DNA from: Rahnella bonaserana | Lineage (GTDB): Bacteria > Pseudomonadota > Gammaproteobacteria > Enterobacterales > Enterobacteriaceae | Direction: 5' to 3' | Assembly (NCBI RefSeq): GCF_019049675.1 | Contig: NZ_JAFMOW010000059.1 | Location: forward strand, 1 to 64,000 | Length of the DNA stretch: 64,000 nt | Part shown: one piece after another, positions 34,311 to 45,662 of the stretch | How positions within the stretch are numbered: position 1 is the first letter of the stretch | Layout of the letters: every line of letters begins with the position of its first letter | Program-made: the position numbers and the translations under genes | The notes under the pieces: model-generated | The model's input: only the letters and a program-made list of their open reading frames with translations | Database searches by the model: none | Told to the model about the DNA's origin: nothing

Positions 34311-34958
34311 ATGAGACTTTACGTTTACGAACATTGCCCTTTCTGCGTGAAAGCGCGCATGATCTTCGGTCTGAAGAACCTCCCGGTTGAGATCAAAGTG
34401 CTGCTCAACGACGACGAAAAAACGCCGATATCAATGGTAGGCAAAAAGATGGTGCCTATCCTGCAAAAAGCCGATGGCGGCTTCATGCCTGAGAGCATGG
34501 ATATCGTACATTACATTGATAAAAGTGATGGTAAACCGCTGCTGACCGGTCCGCTGAATGCGTCGATTGCCGCGTGGTTGCGTCAGGTTTCTGAATATAC
34601 CGGACGCCTGCTTTTGCCACGTTTTGCCGCCGCACCGCTGGAAGAATTCTCCACACCGGAAGCGCGTAAATATTTCTCCGATAAAAAACAGGCCGCCAGC
34701 GGCAGTTTCGCAGAGCACCTGCAACACTCCGAAGGTCTGGTGAAGAAGATCAGTCAGGATTTGCGCGCACTCGACAAGTTGATCGTCGAGCCGAATGCGG
34801 TGAACGGCGAACTTTCTGAAGATGACATTAATCTGTGGCCGTTGCTGCGTTCGCTGACAATTGTACAAGGCATTGACTGGCCTTCGCGCGTGCAGGACTA
34901 TCGCGACAATATGGCGAAACAGACACAAGTTAACCTGTTAACACGCCTCGCAAGTTAA
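34311..34958 (+). CDS. grxB: Glutaredoxin 2
   Basis: The 215-residue protein is the atypical GST-like glutaredoxin GrxB. The redox motif is CPFC at Cys9-Cys12, followed by the glutaredoxin domain to about 75 and an all-helical GST-like C-terminal domain. It reduces protein disulfides with glutathione in the cytoplasm. AGGAG precedes the ATG. It lies between mdtH and yceB as in E. coli. Confidence 0.96.
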   Translation: MRLYVYEHCPFCVKARMIFGLKNLPVEIKVLLNDDEKTPISMVGKKMVPILQKADGGFMPESMDIVHYIDKSDGKPLLTGPLNASIAAWLRQVSEYTGRLLLPRFAAAPLEEFSTPEARKYFSDKKQAASGSFAEHLQHSEGLVKKISQDLRALDKLIVEPNAVNGELSEDDINLWPLLRSLTIVQGIDWPSRVQDYRDNMAKQTQVNLLTRLAS

Positions 34959-34968
34959 GTCCGCCCTG

Positions 34969-35003
34969 CTTCCCGTTGCAGATGCGTTGGCTGCAACGGG
35001 AAG
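34969..35003 (+). terminator. Hairpin after grxB
   Basis: CTTCCCGTTGCAG and CTGCAACGGGAAG form a perfect 13-bp stem with a 9-nt loop, 10 nt after the grxB stop codon. TATTTAG follows, so the T tract is weak. Confidence 0.6.
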
Positions 35004-35136
35004 TATTTAGCACTTATTTTCCCTATTTCCCTTTTCTTCCCTGCCTCGGGCACTTAGGCTAATCAGCGTTGTCTGATTGGAGCCATGACGCTTTGGGGTC
35101 ATGCTGACAAAATAGCATTTACGTAATGAGGGAAGA

Positions 35137-35700
35137 ATGACAAAGCGATTTCTGGGTGCCGCAGTACTGATGTGTGCCAGTTTACTGGCCGGTTGTAATC
35201 AGCTGACGCAGTACACCATCAGCGAGCAGCAGGTGAATGATTACCTGCAAAAGAACAACAACTTCGAGAAACAGTTGGGTGTTCCGGGACTGGTAGATGC
35301 AAAACTGATTCTGACCAATCTCAGCAGCCAGATTGGCCGTGCAGAACCGGGCATCGTGACACTGACGGGCGACGCGCATGTTGATATCTCCTCATTGTTC
35401 GGCCCGCAAAAAGCCGATATGCGCCTGACCCTGAAAGCGCATCCGACGTACGACCGTGAGAAAGGCGCCATTTTCCTGCGTGATATGCAGGTGGTTGATT
35501 ACACCATCAAGCCCGAAAAAATGGATAACGTGATGAAAGGGCTGATGCCTTATCTGAACAATTCACTGAACACCTATTTCAACCAGCGTCCGGCTTATGT
35601 GCTTAATGGCGATCACAGCAAAGGTGAAGCGATGGCGAAGAAACTGGCCAAAGGGATTGAAGTGAAACCGGGGCAGTTAGTGATACCCTTTACTGACTAG
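35137..35700 (+). CDS. yceB: DUF1439 lipoprotein YceB
   Basis: The 187-residue precursor has a lipoprotein signal ending LLAGC with the lipidated Cys20 and Asn at +2, which does not block outer-membrane sorting. The mature part is a DUF1439 domain predicted to adopt a lipid-binding-like barrel. E. coli YceB is next to grxB. Its function is unknown. Confidence 0.94.
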   Translation: MTKRFLGAAVLMCASLLAGCNQLTQYTISEQQVNDYLQKNNNFEKQLGVPGLVDAKLILTNLSSQIGRAEPGIVTLTGDAHVDISSLFGPQKADMRLTLKAHPTYDREKGAIFLRDMQVVDYTIKPEKMDNVMKGLMPYLNNSLNTYFNQRPAYVLNGDHSKGEAMAKKLAKGIEVKPGQLVIPFTD

Positions 35701-35716
35701 TCTGAGTAAACCGATA

Positions 35717-35755
35717 ATAAAAAGCCCGGCGTGATTGCTCACCGCCGGGCTTTTT
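35717..35755. terminator. Bidirectional terminator yceB/ycdY
   Basis: AAAAGCCCGGCG ... CGCCGGGCTTTTT forms an 8-bp GC stem, extended by TGA/TCA, between convergent genes. Confidence 0.88.
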
Positions 35756-35772
35756 ACGTTCTGTCGTCCGGA

Positions 35773-36357
35773 TTACTGGTCGTCTTCTTCCGCATCATCC
35801 AGCTCTGGCGGCAGCTGCTCTTCCAGTTCGTCGCGCATCGCCTGCAAGGCTTCACGACTGATTTCAGACAGTGTGCGGTAAAAACCGCTGGTGGCATGGG
35901 CTTCGACTTTACCGAGGAATTTGCCGCACCACGGGAACAGGAACTCATCGAACAACGTGATTTGCGCGCTGACTTCATCTTCCTTCGACTGGTCTTCCAG
36001 CCAGGACGCTGCCAGCAACATACCGCCAAAATGATCGGCAGGCGTTTCACCTAAAGGCATTCCGCGCTGTTGCAGGAATGTGCGCACATCCATTTCATTT
36101 GCACCGTCAACATAATCGCTGCGGAACGGCGAAACCGCGCATTCTGAGCCGACAAACAGACGGTTAAATTCAGCGGCCAGTGCTTCGGGATTGGCGCTTT
36201 CCTGCAAACGGATAAGCAGCGCATCCTGTTCCAGCGGCCAGTGTTCGCGCAGCTTTCCGTCCTGAATCAGACCAAATAACGGAACCAGTAACGGATCCTG
36301 CGGCTGACGGTAAAACAATGTGCCCAGCACGCGGCAGACAATCGAAAACTCATTCAT
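35773..36357 (-). CDS. ycdY: TorD-family chaperone YcdY
   Basis: The 194-residue all-helical protein belongs to the TorD/DmsD redox chaperone family and follows E. coli YcdY (MNEFSIVCRVLGTLFYRQPQDPL, PADHFGGMLLAASWLEDQ, FPWCGKFLGKVEAHA). E. coli YcdY has been reported to aid zinc insertion into the neighbouring YcdX. The ATG at 36357 is the family start. It is 60 nt downstream of ycdX. Confidence 0.94.
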   Translation of the reverse strand: MNEFSIVCRVLGTLFYRQPQDPLLVPLFGLIQDGKLREHWPLEQDALLIRLQESANPEALAAEFNRLFVGSECAVSPFRSDYVDGANEMDVRTFLQQRGMPLGETPADHFGGMLLAASWLEDQSKEDEVSAQITLFDEFLFPWCGKFLGKVEAHATSGFYRTLSEISREALQAMRDELEEQLPPELDDAEEDDQ

Positions 36358-36417
36358 AACAGTAACCTGATAAGACAATGAAAAGGGTTAATCACCCGCG
36401 ATTTGGCCGTGACAATG

Positions 36418-37158
36418 TCACAGTTCACTTAATTCAGCAATGGGTTCACGCCCGCGTGCCTCGAGAAAATCGAGGAAACGTCGCGGGCTGACGTTAAGAA
36501 TACGGTCCTCAGGGAAATCAATTTCACGCAGGATACGTTCGCAATGCTCAAAACCGCCCAGCGAGTAAGCGATATGCGAATCTGACCCCAGCGCCAGCCA
36601 GCCACCGGCTTCTTTGACTGCCAGCGCGATGGCGCGGCAGTTAGGCTCGCTGCCCACGCGGGAATGAATAAACGAGGAGTTATTCAGCTCCAGCGCGACG
36701 TTATATTTTGCAGCAGCGGCCGCCACGGCAGGGATATCAATCGGGTATTTCGGGTTGCCGGGATGAGAAATAATATGTACTTCTCCGCCCGCCATCGCTG
36801 CAATCATCGCTGCGGTATGGGTTTCTTTATCAACCGGTTGCATCACCGGTTCGTGGAAACCGGCAATAATGACGTCGATTTCTTTGAGCATCGGGCCGGT
36901 ACAGTCGATATCACCATCAATGTTTTTTATATTCGATTCAATGCCGCGCAGGATGCCGATTCCGTTCACCAGACGCGGCCAGACCCGCATATTCATAAAG
37001 TGCCAGTAGTGCGGCGCATCGGCCATATCAGGGCCATGATCGGTGATGGCAAACAGCTTAATGCCCTTTTCCGCTGCCTCATCAATGTAATCATGTAACG
37101 TGCTGTAGGCGTGGGTGCTGGCAACAGTATGCATATGTAAATCAACCGGGTACGGCAT
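36418..37158 (-). CDS. ycdX: PHP-domain zinc phosphatase YcdX
   Basis: The 246-residue protein is a PHP-family phosphoesterase with a trinuclear zinc site. The metal-binding motif DLHMHT is at about 6-11, followed by [22 protein letters not shown] and GSDSH, all typical ligands. The ATG at 37158 is preferred: it matches [10 protein letters not shown] in E. coli and has GGAG upstream. Cotranscribed with ycdY. Confidence 0.95.
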   Translation of the reverse strand: MPYPVDLHMHTVASTHAYSTLHDYIDEAAEKGIKLFAITDHGPDMADAPHYWHFMNMRVWPRLVNGIGILRGIESNIKNIDGDIDCTGPMLKEIDVIIAGFHEPVMQPVDKETHTAAMIAAMAGGEVHIISHPGNPKYPIDIPAVAAAAAKYNVALELNNSSFIHSRVGSEPNCRAIALAVKEAGGWLALGSDSHIAYSLGGFEHCERILREIDFPEDRILNVSPRRFLDFLEARGREPIAELSEL

Positions 37159-37225
37159 GTGCTCTCCTTGAAGTCTTTCGCTGCGGCGAAATAACCGCAG
37201 CAATTATAATGTTAGCAGATGAACG

Positions 37226-38167
37226 TCAGTAACCCCGACCGAGATCGACACGCCCTTTCGGCTCTTGCCCTGCTTCTATCGCCAGAATATTGCTGACGAT
37301 GCTGTCCATCGCTTGTTCCGGCAGCGTATCAGCAGCGACGTGCGGCGTAATGCTCACGCGCGGATGTGACCAGAACGGGTGCATACCCGGCAACGGCTCT
37401 TCAACGAAAACGTCGAGTGAGGCAGCGGCTATCTGACCGCTGTCGAGGGCGCGCAGCAAATCGCCTTCCACCAGATGTCCGCCCCGGCCAAGGTTAATCA
37501 GATACGCATTATGCGAAAGATTTGTGAACAGTTGATGATTGAGAATACCGGCGGTATGCGGCGTGTTTGGCAACAGATTTATCAGCACCTTGCAACCGCG
37601 GGCAAAAGTCGCCAGCTGATCGTCACCATAGAAACTCTGCACACCTTCCTGCGACTTGGCGCTGCGGCTCCAGCTGCGCACGGTAAACTGCATATCCACC
37701 AGCGCCTGCGCCACGCTGCTGCCGAGTACGCCGGCACCGAGAATACCGATGGTGAATTCACTGCGTGAATGCGGCGAAAGGGGACGCCACTGTTTTTGTT
37801 GCTGGAACAGCTGATATTCGTCCATCCGGCGGAAATAACGCAGTACGCTGGCCAGCGCATATTCCTGCATCTGCAATGCCATGCCGGTATCTTCCAGGCG
37901 CAGTAACGGCACACCGGCAGGCAATGTGCCCGGCTGACGCTGTTCTTGTGTGAGGATGGCATCGACGCCCGCCCCCAGCGCGAAAATACCTTTCAGCATG
38001 GTGCGCGGTGCGAGCATGGCATACGGCGGTCGCCAGACGAGGGCGTAATCTGCGGGTTCATGATCATCGGCATTCCACACGCGTACGTTGGCCTGCGGTA
38101 ATCTTTTTGTTATTCCTTCAATCCAGGGCTTTGCATCAAATGTAGGGTGGTAAAAAATAATGTTCAT
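37226..38167 (-). CDS. ghrA: Glyoxylate/hydroxypyruvate reductase A
   Basis: The 313-residue D-2-hydroxyacid dehydrogenase reduces glyoxylate and hydroxypyruvate with NADPH. The Rossmann motif GILGAGVLGSSVAQAL is at about 142-157, the catalytic Arg is in LINLGRGGHLVEGDLL, with Glu in FVEEPLP and His in ITPHVAA. It lies upstream of ycdX, as in E. coli, with tRNA-Ser further along. Confidence 0.95.
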   Translation of the reverse strand: MNIIFYHPTFDAKPWIEGITKRLPQANVRVWNADDHEPADYALVWRPPYAMLAPRTMLKGIFALGAGVDAILTQEQRQPGTLPAGVPLLRLEDTGMALQMQEYALASVLRYFRRMDEYQLFQQQKQWRPLSPHSRSEFTIGILGAGVLGSSVAQALVDMQFTVRSWSRSAKSQEGVQSFYGDDQLATFARGCKVLINLLPNTPHTAGILNHQLFTNLSHNAYLINLGRGGHLVEGDLLRALDSGQIAAASLDVFVEEPLPGMHPFWSHPRVSITPHVAADTLPEQAMDSIVSNILAIEAGQEPKGRVDLGRGY

Positions 38168-38230
38168 CGGGGAAGCCTCCTGTGGACTGATAGATTTCCC
38201 TGAATATCATCGGGATGCAACCCTGTGATG

Positions 38231-38263
38231 TAAAAAAGAACAAGCCCCGCAGAACGGGGCTTG
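38231..38263 (-). terminator. Terminator of the POT-family gene
   Basis: On the minus strand CAAGCCCCG-TTCTG-CGGGGCTTG is followed by TTCTTTTTT, 28 nt after the stop codon. Confidence 0.85.
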
Positions 38264-38290
38264 TGAAAGGATATGTTGTGACGACAAAAA

Positions 38291-39772
38291 TCAGGCCACA
38301 GCAGGCTCGCGGTGGATCATCCGGCGCAGCAGCGGAATAAGAATCAGCAGTACGACACCCGTCGCAACAGAACCCCAGCCCAGTGCGTTAAACACCTGAC
38401 TGTATCCCGGATTGGTCAAGACCGGCGTACTGCCAGCATTTTGCGGCATCAGCCCGGAAATGTAGCTCGCAAGCACTGATGCCACGCCTGTCACCATCAT
38501 CCAGCAGCCCATCATCACGCCCTGGTAACGCGGAGGCGCCAGTTTGCCGATCATCGCGTAACCGATGGGTGAAATCAGCAGTTCGCCGATACTTTGCAAT
38601 ATATAGCTGATGGCAATCCATTTAAACGCCACCAGCCCGTCGCCGCCCGCCAGATGAATACCCAGCGGGAGAACCAGCATCCCCAGCCCCATACAGAACA
38701 AGGAAGCCGAAAACTGCGCCGGAATATCAATGTTCCAGCCGCGCTGACGCAGACGGTTAAACCACAGCGCCATCAGCGGCCCGCCGATGACGATCACCAC
38801 GGTATTAATGTTCTGGATCCACTGCGGTGCGACGCGAATACCGTAAACGTTCAGGTCAATGTTGTGTTCAGAGAACAGCATCAGCCCCATTGGCGCGAGC
38901 TGATACAACATCCAGAACACCAGTGAACCCAGCGCCAGAAGCAGATAGGCTTTCATGCGGCGACGCTCATCGGCATTACGATGGCGGAACGTAACCAGCG
39001 TCATGAGCGCAAAAATCACCACTCCCAGTGCCACCACGAAGTAACTGCTGAATTCTGCGTGGGTCAGCAACATGCGGATCACCGGCACCAGCACGATCAG
39101 GATGGCAATACCGACGGCCAGCCGGCGCAACCACTGACTGCGGCTGACCTCTTTAAGCGGTGTACTGATGTCAGCCAGAATCGACCAGCGGGAAAGCGTC
39201 ACGACAATCGCCGCCACATTGCCCAGCGTGGCGAACAGGAACAGCGCGCGATAGTTTTCACTCAGTTGGAAATAACCGGCAACCGCGAAACCAATAAAGA
39301 AGCCGAGGTTCATCCCGGCGTAGTTCCACAGGAATGCCGATTCACGGCGGTCATCGTCCGGCGCAAAGCGCTGAGTCAGCATCATGTTCAGGCAGGTGAC
39401 ATTCAGTCCGCTGCCGGTCAGGAACATCGCCAGCCCCCAGTACAAACCTGTCACGCCTTCCAGCGCAATCAGCGCGCAGCCTAACACCTGCAACACCATG
39501 CCGAGCACGAACAGATTACGGTTGCTGAGATAACGTCCGCCCAGATAGCCGCCGAACATATGCAACCCGTAGTTGAATGCGCCGAACACGCCCATGATGG
39601 CGTTGGCGTTATCTTCACTGAAGCCGAGTTTTTTGGTGGCGTATAAAACCAGCGTGGAATACAGCACCGCAAAGCCGAGCGTCGCGAATGTCTGAACGAA
39701 GAATAATGTGCCCGCCCCGGCAGGAATTGCCGTCCGGTGTGGCGACGTGGTCGCGTTATTTGACTGACTCAA
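38291..39772 (-). CDS. POT/PTR-family (MFS) peptide transporter, atypical
   Basis: The 493-residue protein has 12-14 hydrophobic helices. The C-terminal half carries the proton-dependent oligopeptide transporter signature (AISYILQSIGELLISPIGYAM, close to the DtpA segment), and helix 2-3 has YGLHMFGGYLGGRYLSNRN. However, helix 1 reads FFVQTFATLGFAVLYSTLVLY where peptide transporters have the ExxER(F)xYY motif, so the proton-coupling Glu/Arg are missing. The substrate may not be a di- or tripeptide. It is monocistronic with its own terminator. Family confident, substrate not. Confidence 0.85.
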   Translation of the reverse strand: MSQSNNATTSPHRTAIPAGAGTLFFVQTFATLGFAVLYSTLVLYATKKLGFSEDNANAIMGVFGAFNYGLHMFGGYLGGRYLSNRNLFVLGMVLQVLGCALIALEGVTGLYWGLAMFLTGSGLNVTCLNMMLTQRFAPDDDRRESAFLWNYAGMNLGFFIGFAVAGYFQLSENYRALFLFATLGNVAAIVVTLSRWSILADISTPLKEVSRSQWLRRLAVGIAILIVLVPVIRMLLTHAEFSSYFVVALGVVIFALMTLVTFRHRNADERRRMKAYLLLALGSLVFWMLYQLAPMGLMLFSEHNIDLNVYGIRVAPQWIQNINTVVIVIGGPLMALWFNRLRQRGWNIDIPAQFSASLFCMGLGMLVLPLGIHLAGGDGLVAFKWIAISYILQSIGELLISPIGYAMIGKLAPPRYQGVMMGCWMMVTGVASVLASYISGLMPQNAGSTPVLTNPGYSQVFNALGWGSVATGVVLLILIPLLRRMIHREPAVA

Positions 39773-40168
39773 GAATAACCCCTGTCCTTATGTGATATAC
39801 AAACTCTGCTTCAATTGGTGACTTGTACAGTTCTTATGCGAAGCATTTTTTAACAGTGCATTGTTATACCGCTACCGCCCGCGATTACCACAACATATCT
39901 TGCTATTTCGCCGTAACAAAAAGTGTTTGCGGGATAATTGTGCTTTTATGCAAAATTGCTAATTATTTATTCATTCTGATAAGCAAATTTAATCACATCA
40001 GGCAACCAGATAACGGTTGTTCATCCTTAACGCATTTTTTGCTCTTTAAATCATCAGATTGCTCTAAGTTTGTCTAAACGGCATGGAACCTGCAAAAGAG
40101 TGTTGACGCTGACCTCACTTTTCCCTACATTAGCGCCGGTCAGCAGCACTGCGGTGCAGCCGGCGACT
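39773..40168. other. AT-rich intergenic region before the tRNA-Ser genes
   Basis: This 396-bp region carries the promoter area of the POT-family gene on the left and the first tRNA promoter on the right. An 84-codon open frame inside it has no ribosome site and a random-looking composition, so I see no gene. Confidence 0.6.
40103..40131 (+). promoter_or_regulatory. Promoter of first tRNA-Ser gene
   Basis: TTGACG and TACATT are 17 bp apart, followed by a GC-rich discriminator (AGCGCC) shared with the second tRNA promoter. This is the pattern of stringently controlled stable-RNA promoters. Confidence 0.8.
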
Positions 40169-40258
40169 GGAGAGGTGTCTGAGTGGCTGAAGGAGCACGC
40201 CTGGAAAGTGTGTATATGAGAAATCGTATCGAGGGTTCGAACCCCTCTCTCTCCACCA
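40169..40258 (+). tRNA. tRNA-Ser (anticodon GGA), copy 1
   Basis: The 90-nt gene begins GGAGAGG, has a long variable arm, the anticodon loop CTGGAAA (anticodon GGA) and T-arm GAGGGTTCGAACCCCTC, and ends ..TCTCTCC-A-CCA. The acceptor pairs GGAGAGG with TCTCTCC (one G-U). The discriminator base is A, whereas bacterial serine tRNAs normally have G73. CCA is encoded. Confidence 0.95.
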
Positions 40259-40266
40259 CATTAAAC

Positions 40267-40300
40267 AAAAAAGGTTCTGATGAAAATCAGGACCTTTTTT
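40267..40300 (+). terminator. Terminator of first tRNA-Ser gene
   Basis: AAAAAAGGTTCTGAT-GAAA-ATCAGGACCTTTTTT; GNRA-type loop on a stem with one G-U pair. Confidence 0.88.
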
Positions 40301-40389
40301 GTTATGGGCGTTTCAAAAACCAGTCAGCGTATCAACGGGGATCCCCTGCGCAGAGTCTGAGCGTCTGACACAAAACGCCGAAAATTTTC

Positions 40390-40418
40390 TTGACCCTTCG
40401 CGGCTGTCTCCCTATAGT
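40390..40418 (+). promoter_or_regulatory. Promoter of second tRNA-Ser gene
   Basis: TTGACC and TATAGT are 17 bp apart with the same AGCGCC discriminator as copy 1. Confidence 0.85.
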
Positions 40419-40454
40419 AGCGCCCCGTTGCAACGCTTGCGCTGTAACGAACAC

Positions 40455-40544
40455 GGTGAGGTGTCTGAGTGGCTGAAGGAGCACGCCTGGAAAGTGTGTA
40501 TACGAGAAATCGTATCGAGGGTTCGAACCCCTCTCTCACCGCCA
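40455..40544 (+). tRNA. tRNA-Ser (anticodon GGA), copy 2
   Basis: The 90-nt gene begins GGTGAGG and ends TCTCACC-G-CCA with the usual G73. The body is the same as copy 1 apart from the acceptor stem and one variable-arm base (TATACGAG instead of TATATGAG). It corresponds to E. coli serW/serX, which also lies near ghrA. Confidence 0.97.
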
Positions 40545-40552
40545 AATTAAAG

Positions 40553-40586
40553 AAAAAGGGTCCTGATGAAAATCAGGACCCTTTTT
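40553..40586 (+). terminator. Terminator of second tRNA-Ser gene
   Basis: AAAAAGGGTCCTGAT-GAAA-ATCAGGACCCTTTTT, nearly the same hairpin as after copy 1. Confidence 0.88.
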
Positions 40587-40619
40587 CTTTTGTATTACAC
40601 CTGGACGACGCGAAAACCG

Positions 40620-40743
40620 ATACCCAAAATAATTCAGGCTGCAGGAAGGCGGCAAATGAAGGCATCCCGATGAGCTTACTTACGTAAGTGATTCGGGGGA
40701 CTGAATGCAGCCAACGCATCTGCAGCGTGAAGGATGAAGGGTA
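40620..40743. repeat. ERIC (intergenic repeat unit) copy 2, overlapping the astE 3' end
   Basis: About 124 bp from ATACCC to GGGTA with the ERIC core: GGAAGGCGGCAAATGA, CCCGATGAGCTTAC, the central TTACGTAA palindrome, GTGATTCGGG and GCAGCCAACGCA. Its right half, read on the minus strand, is the last part of astE including the stop codon. Confidence 0.9.
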
Positions 40744-41713
40744 CCAGCATCAGCCCTGCCCTTAACCCCAGCGCGACGTTCGGATTGGGAAACAGCACGA
40801 CTTCCTCGTCTGCTTCCACTTCATAAGTTCTTCCGCTTTCCTTCGCGATAACAAAACCTTTGCTGAAGGCCGTAAAATTAAGGGCATCTGCCGGGACAAA
40901 CAGCTCAAAATCTTCCTTTGAACGGATCACATCCTGCACCACGCGGTAATGCACCAGCGGCGCGTCGGCTTCACGGGGAGGCAAGGGTTCACCGCTGACC
41001 AGCGTTTCCAGCGCGCAGCGAATACCGGTGAACTGCGCGTGATCGTTAGTGCCAAAAGGCAGCGCCTTGCCCAGCTCCAGCGTGCAGCTGTCGGCCTGAA
41101 AAACATCACTGCTGAAATGCGTAAAAGTACCGCCCGGCGACCGGTGATGCACCAGCGCATCCAGTCCGGCGGCATCAAGCCAGGCGAGCATCGCTTCGCT
41201 TTTCGCCCGTGTCTGTAAAGGCAGCAGCCCGAAGCGCACATGCTTTGAACCGCGGATTGCCGTGTGCAAATCATAGTGGAATCGCTGCGTAGTTCCCGCC
41301 GCAGTGGCACTGCGGTAAAACAGCGCCATCACCTGTTCAAGTTCCTGCGCCCGGCGGCTTTCATCATTGGGCGTATAACGCGCATGACGCCCGCCAAACA
41401 TGCGATTCATATCCGCGTCGATAAATCGCTTATTGATACGCATTGCAGGAGGATTGCCCAGTAAGACCAGCAATCTGACCCGTAACTGCCGCTGGCCTGA
41501 AAGCAGTTCAGCGACCAGTTGATTGAGCAGCTCCACCGGCGCGGTTTCATTGCCGTGAATACCGGCGGAGATCACTACCGCGTCCACGCAGGGATAACGC
41601 GGTGACAGCTCGAGGATCCCCTCGCCGCGCCATTGCCAGTCCAGCGTTTCGGTTTGTCCGGCAGGCTCTGTCAGGGCATCGCCGGAAAGCGTCGTCGCCA
41701 GCAAATCAAACAT
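40676..41713 (-). CDS. astE: Succinylglutamate desuccinylase
   Basis: The 345-residue zinc enzyme makes the last step of the arginine succinyltransferase pathway, succinylglutamate to glutamate and succinate. Zinc ligands His53 and Glu56 lie in AGIHGNETAPVE and the third His in YDLHTAIRGS; the catalytic Glu is in CTLELGKALPFG. Family proteins (about 322 residues in E. coli) end shortly after LGLRAGLML. Here translation continues for 22 more residues (VPFILHAADALAAFSPP..) encoded entirely by an ERIC repeat. Last gene of astCADBE. Confidence 0.95.
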   Translation of the reverse strand: MFDLLATTLSGDALTEPAGQTETLDWQWRGEGILELSPRYPCVDAVVISAGIHGNETAPVELLNQLVAELLSGQRQLRVRLLVLLGNPPAMRINKRFIDADMNRMFGGRHARYTPNDESRRAQELEQVMALFYRSATAAGTTQRFHYDLHTAIRGSKHVRFGLLPLQTRAKSEAMLAWLDAAGLDALVHHRSPGGTFTHFSSDVFQADSCTLELGKALPFGTNDHAQFTGIRCALETLVSGEPLPPREADAPLVHYRVVQDVIRSKEDFELFVPADALNFTAFSKGFVIAKESGRTYEVEADEEVVLFPNPNVALGLRAGLMLVPFILHAADALAAFSPPNHLRK

Positions 41714-41731
41714 ATCTCACTCCTTTGAGGT

Positions 41732-43075
41732 TCAGCGCTGGAACGGATAAATCGCACCCAGCCCGAGAATATTGGTCAGTTCGTCAAGCGCGGTACGCAC
41801 TTCCGTCAGAAGCTGTGGATCGGCCAGATCTTTGGCCTGCATCCGGTCACGATAATGGGCATCCACCCAGGTATTGAGCCGTGTGAACTGGCTGTCGTTC
41901 ATCAGCGAAGCCACGTTAACCGCATTCAGTTCGTTGCGGTTGAGCGCCACACGCAGGCGCAGACACGCCGGACCACCGCCGTTACGCATACTTTCGCGCA
42001 GATCAAACACTTCAATCTGATCGACAGGTCCGCCGCTGTCTTTCAGCTCCGACAGATACGCCCATACGCCGGGGTGCTGGCGCGACTCTTCCGGCACCAC
42101 CAGCATCATTTTTCCGTCCGTCTTGCTCAGCAACTGACTGTTAAACAGATAGGTCGCCACCGCATCGTCGAGCGATACTTTTGACTGAGGCACTTCAACG
42201 GGTAAGAAATCCAGCTCCAGCGCCGTCATTTTTTTGCGGATTTCGGCCAGTGCTTTCTCTGAATTGACAAACGCCTGTTCATGATGGAAAAGCACGTTAC
42301 CGTTACTGACAGAAATCACATCGTTATGAAAAACGCCGCTGTCGATGGCGTGCGGATTTTGCTGAATAAACACCGTGCGCTTCTCATCAAGCTGATGCAA
42401 ACGCGCTATCGCGTCGCTGGCTAAACGGGTCTGACGCGCCGGATAGCGCACCGGTTCGTTTTCGCCGGTCATCAGCCCGTCACGCCCGTAAACAAAAACC
42501 TGTAAACCGGGTTTATCGTAGGCACCGCATAAACGGTTGTGATTTGCTGCTCCCTCATCCCCCAGCGCCGCCACCTGCGGCAGTGCGTCGTGGTGAGCGA
42601 AATATTTATCCGCGTGGAACGTCGCGCGCAAAATGGCAGAGGTGGTTTCTGCCTCAATCGCACGGTGGAATTTATTGTTCAGGTTGGCGACGGTAAAATG
42701 CACGCGCCCGTCCGCGCTGTCCGCGGAAGGCGAAACGGTCGCCGCATTCGCCACCCACATGGCAGATGCAGAACTCAGCGATGACAGCAAACGTGGCGAA
42801 TAAGCCTGCGCTTTGGTCAGCACCTCACGGTCACTGCCACCGAAACCCATTTTACGCAATGTGCTCAGATGCGGACGTTCATGCGGTGGCAAAATTCCCT
42901 GCGCAAAACCCAGGTCAGCCAGCGCTTTCATTTTCAGTAAGCCCTGTTTAGCCGCCAGACGCGGATTCGCTACTGCATTCTGATTTTTGGTCGAGGCTTC
43001 GTTGCCAAACGACAGCCCCGCATAGTGGTGCGTTGGCCCGACTAATCCGTCGAAATTTGCTTCACATCCAGACAT
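41732..43075 (-). CDS. astB: N-succinylarginine dihydrolase
   Basis: The 447-residue amidinotransferase-fold enzyme converts succinylarginine to succinylornithine, CO2 and ammonia. The N-terminus [20 protein letters not shown] and the catalytic-Cys motif [13 protein letters not shown] (about 358-370) match the family, and the length equals that of E. coli AstB. The ATG at 43075 is the conserved start; a longer in-frame extension into astD is not conserved. It is 10 nt after astD. Confidence 0.97.
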   Translation of the reverse strand: MSGCEANFDGLVGPTHHYAGLSFGNEASTKNQNAVANPRLAAKQGLLKMKALADLGFAQGILPPHERPHLSTLRKMGFGGSDREVLTKAQAYSPRLLSSLSSASAMWVANAATVSPSADSADGRVHFTVANLNNKFHRAIEAETTSAILRATFHADKYFAHHDALPQVAALGDEGAANHNRLCGAYDKPGLQVFVYGRDGLMTGENEPVRYPARQTRLASDAIARLHQLDEKRTVFIQQNPHAIDSGVFHNDVISVSNGNVLFHHEQAFVNSEKALAEIRKKMTALELDFLPVEVPQSKVSLDDAVATYLFNSQLLSKTDGKMMLVVPEESRQHPGVWAYLSELKDSGGPVDQIEVFDLRESMRNGGGPACLRLRVALNRNELNAVNVASLMNDSQFTRLNTWVDAHYRDRMQAKDLADPQLLTEVRTALDELTNILGLGAIYPFQR

Positions 43076-43085
43076 TCCTGTCTCC

Positions 43086-45634
<2,549 letters not shown>

Positions 45635-45662
45635 GATGCTCTACCTCTATTTACCCAATGGA

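Noticed and set aside
38387-39772. POT transporter as a pseudogene because of the missing helix 1 motif
   Set aside because: The frame is intact over 493 codons, hydrophobic helices are complete, and promoter region and terminator are in place.
39823-40077. 84-codon ORF before the tRNA-Ser genes
   Set aside because: There is no ribosome site, the composition is that of AT-rich spacer (Cys, Ser, Phe, Ile-rich), and it runs into the tRNA promoter.
40183-40550. ORFs running through the tRNA-Ser genes
   Set aside because: They are open frames across tRNA and terminator sequence and repeat each other because the tRNAs are duplicated.
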